A stretch of DNA of 64,000 nucleotides from Opitutaceae bacterium (GTDB lineage: Bacteria > Verrucomicrobiota > Verrucomicrobiia > Opitutales > Opitutaceae): assembly GCA_030693515.1 (NCBI GenBank), contig JAUYAK010000117.1, positions 56,438 through 120,437 on the forward strand, read 5' to 3'. The stretch's first letter is position 1, and the number at the start of each line of letters is the position of its first letter. Below, in pieces: positions 26,193 through 37,773 of the stretch. The position numbers and the translations under genes were made by a program. A model generated the notes under the pieces. That model was not told the origin of the DNA, searched no databases, and worked only from the letters and a program-made list of their open reading frames with translations.

Positions 26193-27287
26193 ATGGCGGC
26201 CAAGAAATTCACCTTCATCTGCGGCGGCGACGACTTCCTCGTCGGCCGGCTCGGCCAGGAGCGCTTCGCCGCGCTGGCCGCCGAGGTCACGGATGAGTTC
26301 TCGCGCGAGGTGCTCAACGGCTTCGCCGGCAACGTCAGCGAAGTCGAGACCGCCGTGAACCGCTTCCGCGAGGCTGTGCAGACCGTCTCGATGTTCGGCG
26401 GGCAGCGCGTCGTGTGGCTCAAGGATGTGAACTTCCTCGCCGACACCGTGACGGGCCGCGCCGAGAGCACGCTCAGGCTCGTCGAGGACCTCCAGCAGAT
26501 CCTCGATTCCGTGAACCCCGCCGAGACCGCCGTGCTCATCACCGCCGCGCCGCTCGACCGGCGGCGGTCGTTTCCCAAATGGTGCGAGAAAAACGCCGAC
26601 TTCACCCTCGTCGGCGGCGACGGCGACAACGCGAGCGAGGCCCTTGCCGGCGTGGCGCTCGCCGAGGCGAAATCGCTCGACGCCGCGTTTGCGCCGGGCG
26701 CGGTCGAGCTGATGCTGGCCAAAATCGGCGCCAACACCCGCCTCATCGTCGAGGAGACGCGCAAGCTCGCCACCTATGCCGGCGAAGGCGCGGTGATCGA
26801 GGAGGCGCACGTCGCCGAGCTCACGCCCAACGTGGCCCAGGGCGACTTCTTCGAGGCGGCCGAGGCCTTTTTCAGCGGCGATCTCCCCTGGACGCTGGCG
26901 GCGCTGCACCGCCATTTCTTCAGCGGCGGCGACGCGCGGCCGGTGATCAGCGCGCTGCAAAATCGCAACCGCATCCTCCTCCAGGTGCGCGCACTCGTCG
27001 ATGCCGGCGAAGTGCGCATCGGCCCGCGCGGGCTCGACGGCTTTCCCCGGGCCCAGGCCGCGCACGCCGCAAAGTTCATCGGCGCGACGGAGAAAAGCTC
27101 GCACAACCTCTTCACGCAAAACCCGTGGTATCTTGGCAAGCTGGCCGGCAGCGCCAAGCTCCCCACCCTGCGCCGCCTGATCGACAACCAGCAGGAACTC
27201 ATCGCCGCCTTCGAGGAAATCGTCCGCCGCCCCGCCGAGCAGGAGGAGGTCCTGCGCGAGATGGCGGTGCGGTGCCTGGCGGCGTGA
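26193..27287 (+). CDS. holA: DNA polymerase III subunit delta
   Basis: Delta subunit of the clamp loader, which opens the beta sliding clamp during replication. The 364-residue protein starts FTFICGGDDFLVGRLGQERF and has the family segments ETAVNRFREAVQTVSMFGGQRVVWLKD and ALQNRNRILLQVRAL with C-terminal NPWYLGKLAGSAKLPTLRRLID. The ATG at 26193 leads directly into the first strand of the domain. It is divergent from the phosphoglycerol transferase operon, with 181 bp between the starts, and is probably cotranscribed with the CREST protein 16 bp downstream. Confidence 0.88.
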   Translation: MAAKKFTFICGGDDFLVGRLGQERFAALAAEVTDEFSREVLNGFAGNVSEVETAVNRFREAVQTVSMFGGQRVVWLKDVNFLADTVTGRAESTLRLVEDLQQILDSVNPAETAVLITAAPLDRRRSFPKWCEKNADFTLVGGDGDNASEALAGVALAEAKSLDAAFAPGAVELMLAKIGANTRLIVEETRKLATYAGEGAVIEEAHVAELTPNVAQGDFFEAAEAFFSGDLPWTLAALHRHFFSGGDARPVISALQNRNRILLQVRALVDAGEVRIGPRGLDGFPRAQAAHAAKFIGATEKSSHNLFTQNPWYLGKLAGSAKLPTLRRLIDNQQELIAAFEEIVRRPAEQEEVLREMAVRCLAA

Positions 27288-27303
27288 GCCTCGGCGTCAA
27301 GCG

Positions 27304-28170
27304 ATGAACGCAAACAATTGGCGCACGGCGGTCCTCGTCACCGCCGCCATCACGTTGATCGCCGCGGGCCTCGCATCGCTGGCCACGAGCCGGTTCGCTT
27401 GGGGCGCGCCGGAAAGCCCCAAAGCCCAATGTGAGGCCCTCGACGCCACGACCCTGCCGCCCGCGGTGAAAAACACCTTCATGCGCGCCTACCAGGCGCG
27501 CACGGCCGCTGCGATCGTGCGCGAGCCGCAGAACACGTGGAGCAACCTCGCTTTCGTGTTCGTGGGCGCGCTCGTGGCCGCGCATGACCGGCGCGTCTTC
27601 GCGCGCCTCCTCGGGGCCGCGCTGATTGCACTCGGGCTCGCCAGCGGGCTCTACCACGCTTCGCTGGTGATGGTGTGGCGCACCGCCGATGTCGCAACGA
27701 TGGCCTGGGTTTCATTCGCGCTCTGCTGTGTCGGCTACACCGCGGCCCGCCCTAACCGAGAGGAAAATCCACGGCGCGATCTCATCGTTGGGCTCGTCGG
27801 CGCGGCCTTGGCGATGACGGCCGCCGTGTTTCGCAACGACGTGCGCGTCGCTGGGGTGAAGCCCTTCGACACGACCTATATGACCATCGCGGGGATCAGC
27901 GGAGTTTTGCTCCTCGTCGTTCTTGGGCTGGTGCGCGCCGCGCGCGCCCAGCCCGGCCGACCTCTGCCAATCATTCGGCTCACGCTGCTCGGCGCCATCG
28001 TGGCCGGCGCGGTATTCTGTCAGCTCAACGATCGACTGGGTCGCTGCCTGTGCGCGCCAGAAAGCCCCGTGCAAGCCCATGCGGTGTGGCATGGGCTGAT
28101 GGCCGCGGCCATCGCGCTCGCCTACGATACCTTCGCCCGGATTGCCGGGTGGGCGACGTTGCGGCGATGA
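27304..28170 (+). CDS. CREST superfamily membrane hydrolase (ceramidase-like)
   Basis: Seven-helix membrane protein of 288 residues. It shows the metal-hydrolase motifs of the CREST group (alkaline ceramidase, PAQR and related proteins): REPQNTWSNLAFVFVGAL near residues 75-93, ASGLYHASLVMVWRTADV with a conserved Ser, His and Asp, and a C-terminal QAHAVWHGLMAAAIAL with the HxxxH pair. Members hydrolyse amide or ester bonds in lipids, but the substrate here is unknown. It follows holA closely on the same strand and precedes purB. Confidence 0.8.
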   Translation: MNANNWRTAVLVTAAITLIAAGLASLATSRFAWGAPESPKAQCEALDATTLPPAVKNTFMRAYQARTAAAIVREPQNTWSNLAFVFVGALVAAHDRRVFARLLGAALIALGLASGLYHASLVMVWRTADVATMAWVSFALCCVGYTAARPNREENPRRDLIVGLVGAALAMTAAVFRNDVRVAGVKPFDTTYMTIAGISGVLLLVVLGLVRAARAQPGRPLPIIRLTLLGAIVAGAVFCQLNDRLGRCLCAPESPVQAHAVWHGLMAAAIALAYDTFARIAGWATLRR

Positions 28171-28233
28171 CGTGACGGAACCGCTTTTCCGTTCGCCAAC
28201 GTCCGCGCCAGGCGCTTAACCGATGCCTTTGCC

Positions 28234-29679
28234 GTGAACGAAACGCCCTCCCCCGCCGCCGCGCCCATCCCCAACGTCCTCGCCGAGCGCTACGCCTCCA
28301 CCGCGATGCGGGACATCTGGTCGCAGCACGGCCGCGTCGCGCTCGAACGCGATTTCTGGATCGCCGTGATGAAGGCCCAGCGCGACCTCGGCGTGCCGAT
28401 CCCGGCCGAGGCGATCAAGGACTACGAGCGCGTGAAGGGCGACATCGACCTCGCCGCGATTGCCCAGCGCGAGCGCGTGACGCTGCACGACGTGAAGGCG
28501 CGCATCGAGGAATTCTCCGATCTGGCCAAACGGCAGTTCATCCACCTCGGCCTCACGAGCCGCGACCTCACGGAGAACGTCGAGCAGCTGCAGCTTTTCC
28601 GGGCGCTGAAGCTCGTGCAGTTCAAGGCCGCCGCCGCCCTGCTCGGCCTCGCCCGTCAGGCCGAGGCCCACCGCGATCTGATGATCACGGGCCGCACGCA
28701 CAACGTCCCCGCGCAGCCGACCACGTTCGGCAAGCGCCTCGCGATGTTCGGGCAGGAACTCCAGATCGCGTTTGCGCGGGTCGATGAGCTGCTCGCGCGC
28801 TATCCGGTGCGCGGGCTCAAGGGCGCCGTCGGCACCCAGCTCGACCAGCTCACGCTGCTCGGCGGCGACTCCGGCAAGGTGGACCAGCTCGAGGCGCGCG
28901 TGCTGCGGCACCTCGGCTTCCACGCGTCGCTCGGCGCAGTCGGCCAGGTCTATCCGCGTTCGCTCGATTTCGATGTCGTGAGCGCGCTGCATCAGGCCGG
29001 CGCCGCGGCCGCCAGCGCCGCGACCACGCTGCGCCTGATGGCCGGCGCCGGGCTGCTCACCGAAGGATTTCAGGACGGGCAGGTCGGCTCCTCCGCGATG
29101 CCGCACAAGATGAACGCCCGGAATTGCGAGCGCATCTGCGGCTTCTCCACCATCCTCTCCGGCTATGTGGCGATGACGGGCGCGCTCGCCGGCCACCAGT
29201 GGAACGAGGGCGATGTCTCCTGCTCCGTCGTCCGCCGCGTCGCGCTGCCGGACGCCTTCTTCGCGATCGACGGCCTGCTCGAAACCTACCTCACGGTGCT
29301 GCGGCAGATGGAGGTCTTCCCCGCGGCCGTGGCGGCGGAGAACGAACGCAACCTGCCCTTCCTCGCCACCACCACGATCCTGATGGAAGCCGTCAAGCGT
29401 GGCGCCGGCCGCGAGACCGCGCACGAAGCGATCAAGGGGCACGCGCTCGCCGCAGCCAAGGCGCTGCGCACGGGCGAAGGCGAGGCCGACCTGCTCGCAC
29501 GTCTCGCCGGCGATCGCCGCATCGGCCTCGGCAAAAAAAACCTCCAGTCGATCCTCGCGGAAAACGCCCGCTTCGTCGGCGCCGCGCCGCATCAGGTCGA
29601 TGCCTTCATCGCGGAGGTGCGGACGCTCGCGCGGAAGCACAAGGGCGCGGCCGACTACCAGCCGGCCCGCCTGCTCTAG
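28234..29679 (+). CDS. purB: Adenylosuccinate lyase
   Basis: Cytosolic enzyme of purine synthesis that cleaves SAICAR and adenylosuccinate, releasing fumarate. The 481-residue protein has the fumarase/aspartase-superfamily motifs: HLGLTSRDLTENVEQLQL near residues 107-124, TGRTHNVPAQPTTFGKR with the catalytic His, and the signature loop GSSAMPHKMNARNCERI near residues 287-303, whose Ser is the catalytic base. Translation appears to start at a GTG at 28234, since no in-frame ATG lies near the N-terminus. The length is usual for the family. Confidence 0.93.
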   Translation: MNETPSPAAAPIPNVLAERYASTAMRDIWSQHGRVALERDFWIAVMKAQRDLGVPIPAEAIKDYERVKGDIDLAAIAQRERVTLHDVKARIEEFSDLAKRQFIHLGLTSRDLTENVEQLQLFRALKLVQFKAAAALLGLARQAEAHRDLMITGRTHNVPAQPTTFGKRLAMFGQELQIAFARVDELLARYPVRGLKGAVGTQLDQLTLLGGDSGKVDQLEARVLRHLGFHASLGAVGQVYPRSLDFDVVSALHQAGAAAASAATTLRLMAGAGLLTEGFQDGQVGSSAMPHKMNARNCERICGFSTILSGYVAMTGALAGHQWNEGDVSCSVVRRVALPDAFFAIDGLLETYLTVLRQMEVFPAAVAAENERNLPFLATTTILMEAVKRGAGRETAHEAIKGHALAAAKALRTGEGEADLLARLAGDRRIGLGKKNLQSILAENARFVGAAPHQVDAFIAEVRTLARKHKGAADYQPARLL

Positions 29680-29685
29680 GGCCGT

Positions 29686-30675
29686 TCAGGGCAGCAGCAG
29701 CACCTTGCCCGTCGTGGCCCGGCCTTCGAGCGCGCGGTGCGCCTCGGCCGCCTGGGCCAGCGGAAATGTCGCGCCCATCGTCACGCGCAGGGCGCCCGCC
29801 GCCAGCCACCCGAAAAGATCGGCGGCGCGCGCCCGCAGCTCGGCCGGCGTCGCGATATAGTGCGCCAGCGTGGGGCGGGTGAAAAACAGCGAGCCCTTCT
29901 GCGACAGCAGGAGGGGCGCAAACGGCGGCACCGCGCCGCTGGCGTTGCCAAAGGAGGCGAGCAGCCCGCGCGGCCGCAGGCTTGCGAGCGATCCCCCGAA
30001 AGTCGCCTGGCCCACGCCGTCATAGACCACATCGACGCCCCGCCCGCCGGTGAACGCCCGCGCCGCCGCGGCGAAATCTTCCCGCGTGTAAACGCACACC
30101 GCATCCGCGCCGGCCTCGCGCGCGAGCGCGGCCTTGGCGTCCGTGCCGACCGTGGCGAGCACGCGGGCACCGCGCTGCTTCGCGATTTGGACCAGCAGCA
30201 GACCGACGCCACCCGCCGCCGCGTGGACGAGCGCGGTGTCGCCGGCCTTCAACGGAAACGTGTCGCAGGCGAGGTAGTGCGCCGTGAGGCCCTGCAACAT
30301 CACCGCCGCGGCGAGACGCGTCGTCACGCCTGCCGGCACCGCCACGACTTGCGTCACCGGCGCGAACGTCTCCGCCGCGTAGGCGCCGGCCGCGGCCGCG
30401 CTTGCCACGCGATCGCCGACGCGAAATTCCGTCACACCTGCGCCAACCGCGGTGACGACCCCCGCCGCCTCCTGCCCGAGCGTGTGCGGCAGCGGCACCG
30501 CGTAGAGCCCGCTGCGCTTGTAAGTGTCGATGAAGTTGAGGCCCGCCGCCTCGACGGTGAAGCGCACCTCGCCCGCACCGGGTGCGGGCAACGGGATTTC
30601 CTCAGAGCGGAGCTGCTCAACGCCGCCGGTTTCGTGGATGCGGATGGCGAGCATGGCTTTGATTTGCTCAGGCAT
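29686..30675 (-). CDS. qorA: NADPH:quinone oxidoreductase, zinc-independent MDR
   Basis: Medium-chain dehydrogenase of 329 residues that likely reduces quinones or enones with NADPH. It begins IRIHETGGVEQLRSEEIPLP, has the family motif NFIDTYKRSGLY and LPHTLGQEAAGVV, the GGVG dinucleotide loop in VHAAAGGVGLLLVQIAKQRGA, and the VYDGVGQATF stretch. No zinc-binding Cys pattern is present, as in QorA. The ATG at 30675 is preferred over a TTG five codons upstream. It converges on purB. Confidence 0.88.
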   Translation of the reverse strand: MPEQIKAMLAIRIHETGGVEQLRSEEIPLPAPGAGEVRFTVEAAGLNFIDTYKRSGLYAVPLPHTLGQEAAGVVTAVGAGVTEFRVGDRVASAAAAGAYAAETFAPVTQVVAVPAGVTTRLAAAVMLQGLTAHYLACDTFPLKAGDTALVHAAAGGVGLLLVQIAKQRGARVLATVGTDAKAALAREAGADAVCVYTREDFAAAARAFTGGRGVDVVYDGVGQATFGGSLASLRPRGLLASFGNASGAVPPFAPLLLSQKGSLFFTRPTLAHYIATPAELRARAADLFGWLAAGALRVTMGATFPLAQAAEAHRALEGRATTGKVLLLP

Positions 30676-30767
30676 AGCACGTTGAGGCAAGCCAGCGAAA
30701 TGAGGGCCGTGAAGGCAGTGAATTACACTCCAGCCGGGCGGCTATGCGACTGCCGTGAAGCCGACAC

Positions 30768-31694
30768 TCAAGGCAGCTCGCTAGAAATTTTCCTGTGTCT
30801 GTTCACACTCCAAACAAGGTGCAGCCTCTCAAGCAGACGGATGATCGCTCCATTCACGTCCAGCTCGTAGCCGCGCCAATTATTGTAGGCGGATCGAGGC
30901 GCTGCGTGATGATTGTTATGCCAGCCTTCGCCGAACGTGAATGCGGCCAGAACCCAGTTGTTTCGCGATTCGTCGTCTCGGGTTGATGGGCGTGAACCCC
31001 ATGTATGGCCGATAGAATTGACCGCCCAAATCACATGGTGGAGGGCCGCTGTTCGAACGCATCCGCCCAGCAGTATTGATTGGAACGCAACCTCGCTGCC
31101 ACCCACGAGAAAACCGACACCATAAGGGAGTAGCCAGGAGAGCGCCGTAAGTGCGAAATACCACCGATCTAGCCACACCGCGATCGGATCGCGTAGCAAA
31201 TCGGGTGCGAATACTCTGGGATCTGTTGTGCTTGCATCGAACATCCAGCCTACGTGGGCATGCCAAAGATTTCTTGCGCGGCTCCAAGATCGGGCAAGCA
31301 GTGGGAAGCGATGTGGAGTGTGTGTATCTGGTGGCTGGTCGGTGAAGCGATGGTGCCGACGTTGATCGGCGATCCATCGCACCACTGAGCCTTGGAATGC
31401 CAATGAGCCAGCGATTCCGAGCAGCAATTTGATGGCTGGATAGGTCTGAAAGCTTTTGTGGGAAAAAAGACGGTGGAATCCGATTCCAATTCCGACGCCG
31501 CTGATGACATACCACCCGGCAAACTGAATGAGAGCGATGCCGGAAACTGCGTTCGACCGAAAATAATGGCAGGCATACAGCGTCCCGACCAGCGGCGCAC
31601 CTATGAGCAGGGCATTCACGAAACGTTTCTCCCACGCGGCGGGTCCGCCCAGGATGATGCCGCGTGGTTGGACGTCGGAGGCGATGTCGCTCAT
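30768..31694 (-). CDS. Fatty-acid (acyl-CoA/acyl-lipid) desaturase
   Basis: Di-iron membrane desaturase of 308 residues, introducing a double bond into an acyl chain. All three histidine boxes are visible: GFHRLFSHKSF (near residue 73), DQRRHHRFTDQ (near residue 110) and EGWHNNHHAAP (near residue 253), along with the iron-ligand motif ASGG-less NSIGHTWGSRP. Four membrane segments flank the boxes. The region is clearly lower in G+C than its neighbours, a sign of horizontal transfer. Its ATG overlaps the stop of the upstream methyltransferase (31691-31694), so the two are cotranscribed. Confidence 0.9.
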   Translation of the reverse strand: MSDIASDVQPRGIILGGPAAWEKRFVNALLIGAPLVGTLYACHYFRSNAVSGIALIQFAGWYVISGVGIGIGFHRLFSHKSFQTYPAIKLLLGIAGSLAFQGSVVRWIADQRRHHRFTDQPPDTHTPHRFPLLARSWSRARNLWHAHVGWMFDASTTDPRVFAPDLLRDPIAVWLDRWYFALTALSWLLPYGVGFLVGGSEVAFQSILLGGCVRTAALHHVIWAVNSIGHTWGSRPSTRDDESRNNWVLAAFTFGEGWHNNHHAAPRSAYNNWRGYELDVNGAIIRLLERLHLVWSVNRHRKISSELP

Positions 31695-32627
31695 GGTCGA
31701 ATGTGCAGAAAGAGGTTCACGCCCTCGGGTTCGGCACCCACGCTAACGCTGTCCAACTGCGCACCTGCTTCGCTGGCAAGTCGCTGGAGGGTTTGGGCGT
31801 TCCGATGGTGCAATCGCCATTCACCCATGACTTCCATGTAAGCCCGACTTGGGTTGTTTTCGGAAAAATTGCCGATGACGATTTCGCCATCGCTGGCAAC
31901 CGCCGAAAACAACCTGCGCAGCAACGATCGGAATGTCGTGTCCGTGAAATAGTCGAACAGACCCGAGGCCCAAATCAGGTCGAATTGTTCGACGGGCCGA
32001 AATCTGAGCACGTTCGCTTCGACGAACCGAATGCTACCGAGATACGCCTCATTGAGACGCCTAGCATGAGCGATTGCTTTCGAATCGATTTCTACACAAC
32101 AGAACGAAGCTCGGGGGGGGGGGGGGGGGGCGAGAAAACCACTCGAACATGCAACGCCCCGGACCGCTAGCGAGGTTTAGCACGCGAAGCGGCTGACGAC
32201 GGGCGTGATGTCGGTCGAGAACTTGGTGAAAGTAAGCCTTGCGATTTCGAACCGCCTTGGGTGCCGCGTGCCGGTGATAGTAGAGGTCCCATTTGGCGAA
32301 CTGCGGTTCTGCCGCGACGTGTTCGCGATAAATCTTGTCGATGATCTCGAAGTCCCCGGCATAACCGTGTGGTTTGCAAAAGGCCAAGCCCTGCATCGTC
32401 GCGGGAGAGAGTGCCGGTCCAAAAGCAGCGCGAAGGTCCGCGAGTTCAGAGGCAGATATTTCCCCGGTTCCTACCTTTGAGTGAACCTGAAGGACCCAAG
32501 CATCCAAGGTTGGGTAGTCACTTTCTTCCGGGCCGGATTTGGAGACTAGGTGCTCCACGTATTGGCGATGGGTCTGCATATTTCCGGTGCTGGCAAGGAA
32601 CGTCATACAACCAAGGTGTCGCCTCAA
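31691..32627 (-). pseudogene. SAM-dependent methyltransferase split by a homopolymer
   Basis: A class I methyltransferase read in two frames. The upstream part (from 32627) has FCKPHGYAGDFEIIDKIYREH and the SAM loop VLNLASGPGRCMFEWFSR, then runs into 18 C residues on the coding strand (32113-32130). The rest is one frame away: ASFCCVEIDSKAIAHARRLNE, FDLIWASGLFDYF and GEIVIGNFSENNP. Seventeen or twenty C bases would join the frames into about 311 residues. The HGYAGDFEIID segment recalls proteins annotated as 3-hydroxypalmitate methyl ester (PhcB-like) synthases, from memory. Lower GC than neighbours. It may be phase-variable, decayed, or a sequencing artefact. Confidence 0.8.
32113..32130. 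repeat. 18-base homopolymeric G tract
   Basis: Eighteen uninterrupted G bases (C on the coding strand) lie inside the methyltransferase gene, just after the SAM-binding loop. The tract length puts the two halves of the gene out of frame by one base. No other homopolymer of this size was seen in the window. Confidence 0.95.
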
Positions 32628-32682
32628 GAACTATGTTCCGGCGACCGTTAATTCCATCGGCAAACCGCGCGCAATTTGGTTT

Positions 32683-32780
32683 GTCATTGCGGGCCCCGCG
32701 CAGCCGGGCGCGGCAATCCAGCTAGAATTCGATTGGGAATTTCGGATGGATTGCTTCGTCGCTGCGCTCCTCGCAATGAC
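32683..32780. repeat. MITE-like palindromic element
   Basis: Imperfect terminal inverted repeats: GTCATTGCG...GGCAATCCA on the left (32683-32720) and TGGATTGC...CTCGCAATGAC on the right (32747-32780), with a 26-base centre. The ends match a palindromic repeat seen in many bacterial genomes (GTCATTGCGA...GGCAATCC). It carries no gene and lies between carB and the low-GC island. Confidence 0.8.
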
Positions 32781-32789
32781 AAGAATCGT

Positions 32790-36032
<3,243 letters not shown>

Positions 36033-36449
36033 GAGCGTAGATTTCGGCGAGGGTTGGGAACGCCGAAACGCGCGGCAAGCGGGAAAGCAGGCGGCGGACG
36101 AAACGCGGGGGAAATTATACCGTCCGCTCCCCGTGCGCGTAGCACTGCCAACCGAACGAAGCCGCTCCCTACGCCGCGTCGCACCAGCGCCGGGACAAAC
36201 GGGACGGCTTGGGGTTCGTCGAGCGGGCCGCGGAGGCCGAGGGCAACGAAGTCAATCGCGTGGGACTCTCGATCCCAGCCCAAGCGGCTTGGAGGCGGCC
36301 GAATTCCTGGCGGCTGAAATTGAGGCGGCCATAGATGGCAGGGCGGAGGGTGATTTTCACGGCGCCACCCTAGCCGGAGCCGTGGGACATCCGCTGTCCC
36401 AGCCTAAAATAATCCCCCACTCGCGCGCCGCACCGGCGGTGCCTGTCGT
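36033..36449 (-). promoter_or_regulatory. carB upstream region with a possible -10 box
   Basis: This 417-base gap between carB and the NtrC-like gene holds no convincing gene. On the minus strand a perfect TATAAT lies at 36119-36114, about 80 bases before the carB ATG, but no good -35 box was seen at 17 bases. A hairpin TGGGACA/TGTCCCA with a 5-base loop lies at 36383-36401, of unknown role. No PyrR-like or attenuator structure was recognised. Confidence 0.3.
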
Positions 36450-37706
36450 CTAAGCCACCTTGGCCTGCTCGACCCCGAGGACTTTGGCGGCGAGTTCCTT
36501 GTCACCACGGCAGGCATGCAGCACTTGGTCGACGTATTGCTTTTCCTGGCCGGTGAGGAATTCCGTGAGCGTGGGCCAACGGCGCACGTCACGCAGGCGC
36601 AGCGGCAGCTGTTGCGAGGTGATGACGCGGGTCTCGGTCGTCGCCGCGACTTGGGAGATGACTTGGCCCAGCTCCGTCAGGTTGCCGGGCCACGGATAGG
36701 CCGAAAGCACACTGAGAGCGTCGTCCGTAAACTCGAGCAGGCTGGCGTCGAACTGCGGATTGGCGGCCTCCGCCGCGTAGCGTTTCACGAGCAGCGCGAT
36801 GTCTTCCGTCCGATCGCGGAGCGGCGGGACATGCACCGGCAGCGAAGCGACCCGATAGAAAAGCTCATCGTGGAACTTGCCCTCATCCACGAGCTGCTCG
36901 AGATCGTGGTTGGCCGTGCAGACGAGACGGAAGCCGTGCGCGGTGTTGCGCAGCACGCTGACGAGCTCCTTTTGCACGGACTCGGCGAGACATTCGAGGC
37001 GCTGGAGGAAAAGAGTGCCGCCCTTGGCCTGCTTCACCCACGTGCCGCCTTCGCCATTCTGACCAAGCAGGCCGCTGCGGAAGCTGTCCTCAGTGCTGAG
37101 CGCACAGTCGATGCGGACAAAGGCCGACTCCGGCGCGCCGCTCGCGGCGTGGAGGATGGCCGCGATGGAGGATTTGCCGGTGCCGTTTTCTCCGATGAGC
37201 AGCACGGGGCTGCGCACCGTGGCGAGCTTGCGGACTTGGGCGAGGAGCTTGGTGAAACGCGGGCTCGCGCCGACGAAACGGGCTTCGAGATCAATTTTCT
37301 GCACCCCGGCTCCGGAACCGGCGGACGCCCGTTCAAACTGGAACTTCCGGAACTCGAGCCCCCGGCGCAGCGTGGCGAGCAGTTCGTCCACGCGAAAAGG
37401 TTTCTGCAGGTAGTCGAACGCCCCGAACTTCAGCGCCTGCACCGCACTCTCCGTCGAGGCATACGCGGTCATGATGATGACGACGGCAGACGGGTCCGAG
37501 GCTTTGATCTGCTTGAGTAGCGAGATGCCGTCCATCGGTTTCATGTCGATGTCGGCCAGCACGAGGTCGAACTTCTCCGTCTTGCATTTCGCGAGGGCTT
37601 TTTCGCCGTCAGTCGCAAACGCCGTGGTGAATCCCGTCGGCGCGATCACAGCCTCCAGCATCTCGTGAATCGAGACGAGATCGTCGACAATGAGGACGGA
37701 AGGCAT
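36450..37706 (-). CDS. NtrC-family regulator lacking the GAFTGA motif
   Basis: A 418-residue protein with a receiver domain (IVDDLVSIHEML, phospho-acceptor in DLVLADIDMKPMDG, Lys in DYLQKPFRVDE) and an AAA+ domain like those of sigma-54 activators. Walker A is kept (LLIGENGTGKSSIAA) and the R-finger region VASLPVHVPPLRDRTEDI is present. However, the loop that should hold GAFTGA reads RSGLLGQNGEGGTWV, so the sigma-54 contact is missing. A short Fis-like C-terminus (LHACRGDKELAAKVLGVEQAKVA) ends it. It precedes pilC in the same orientation; PilR-like control of pili is inferred only. Confidence 0.85.
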   Translation of the reverse strand: MPSVLIVDDLVSIHEMLEAVIAPTGFTTAFATDGEKALAKCKTEKFDLVLADIDMKPMDGISLLKQIKASDPSAVVIIMTAYASTESAVQALKFGAFDYLQKPFRVDELLATLRRGLEFRKFQFERASAGSGAGVQKIDLEARFVGASPRFTKLLAQVRKLATVRSPVLLIGENGTGKSSIAAILHAASGAPESAFVRIDCALSTEDSFRSGLLGQNGEGGTWVKQAKGGTLFLQRLECLAESVQKELVSVLRNTAHGFRLVCTANHDLEQLVDEGKFHDELFYRVASLPVHVPPLRDRTEDIALLVKRYAAEAANPQFDASLLEFTDDALSVLSAYPWPGNLTELGQVISQVAATTETRVITSQQLPLRLRDVRRWPTLTEFLTGQEKQYVDQVLHACRGDKELAAKVLGVEQAKVA

Positions 37707-37773
37707 GGCGCGGAGGAGACGGCGGAGAATGGGCGGCGGTGACGCTGGGCCTATTCAGCGGCGCAAAGCCTGC

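Noticed and set aside
26012..26773. N-terminal extension of the phosphoglycerol transferase on the minus strand.
   Set aside because: The extra sequence is antisense to the holA gene, is Ser/Arg/Ala-rich, and shows no domain; the membrane helices begin only after the ATG at 26011.
36383..36401. Terminator for the NtrC-like gene in the carB upstream gap.
   Set aside because: The stem is only 7 bp with no U tract on either strand, so it was kept only as a note in the upstream region.
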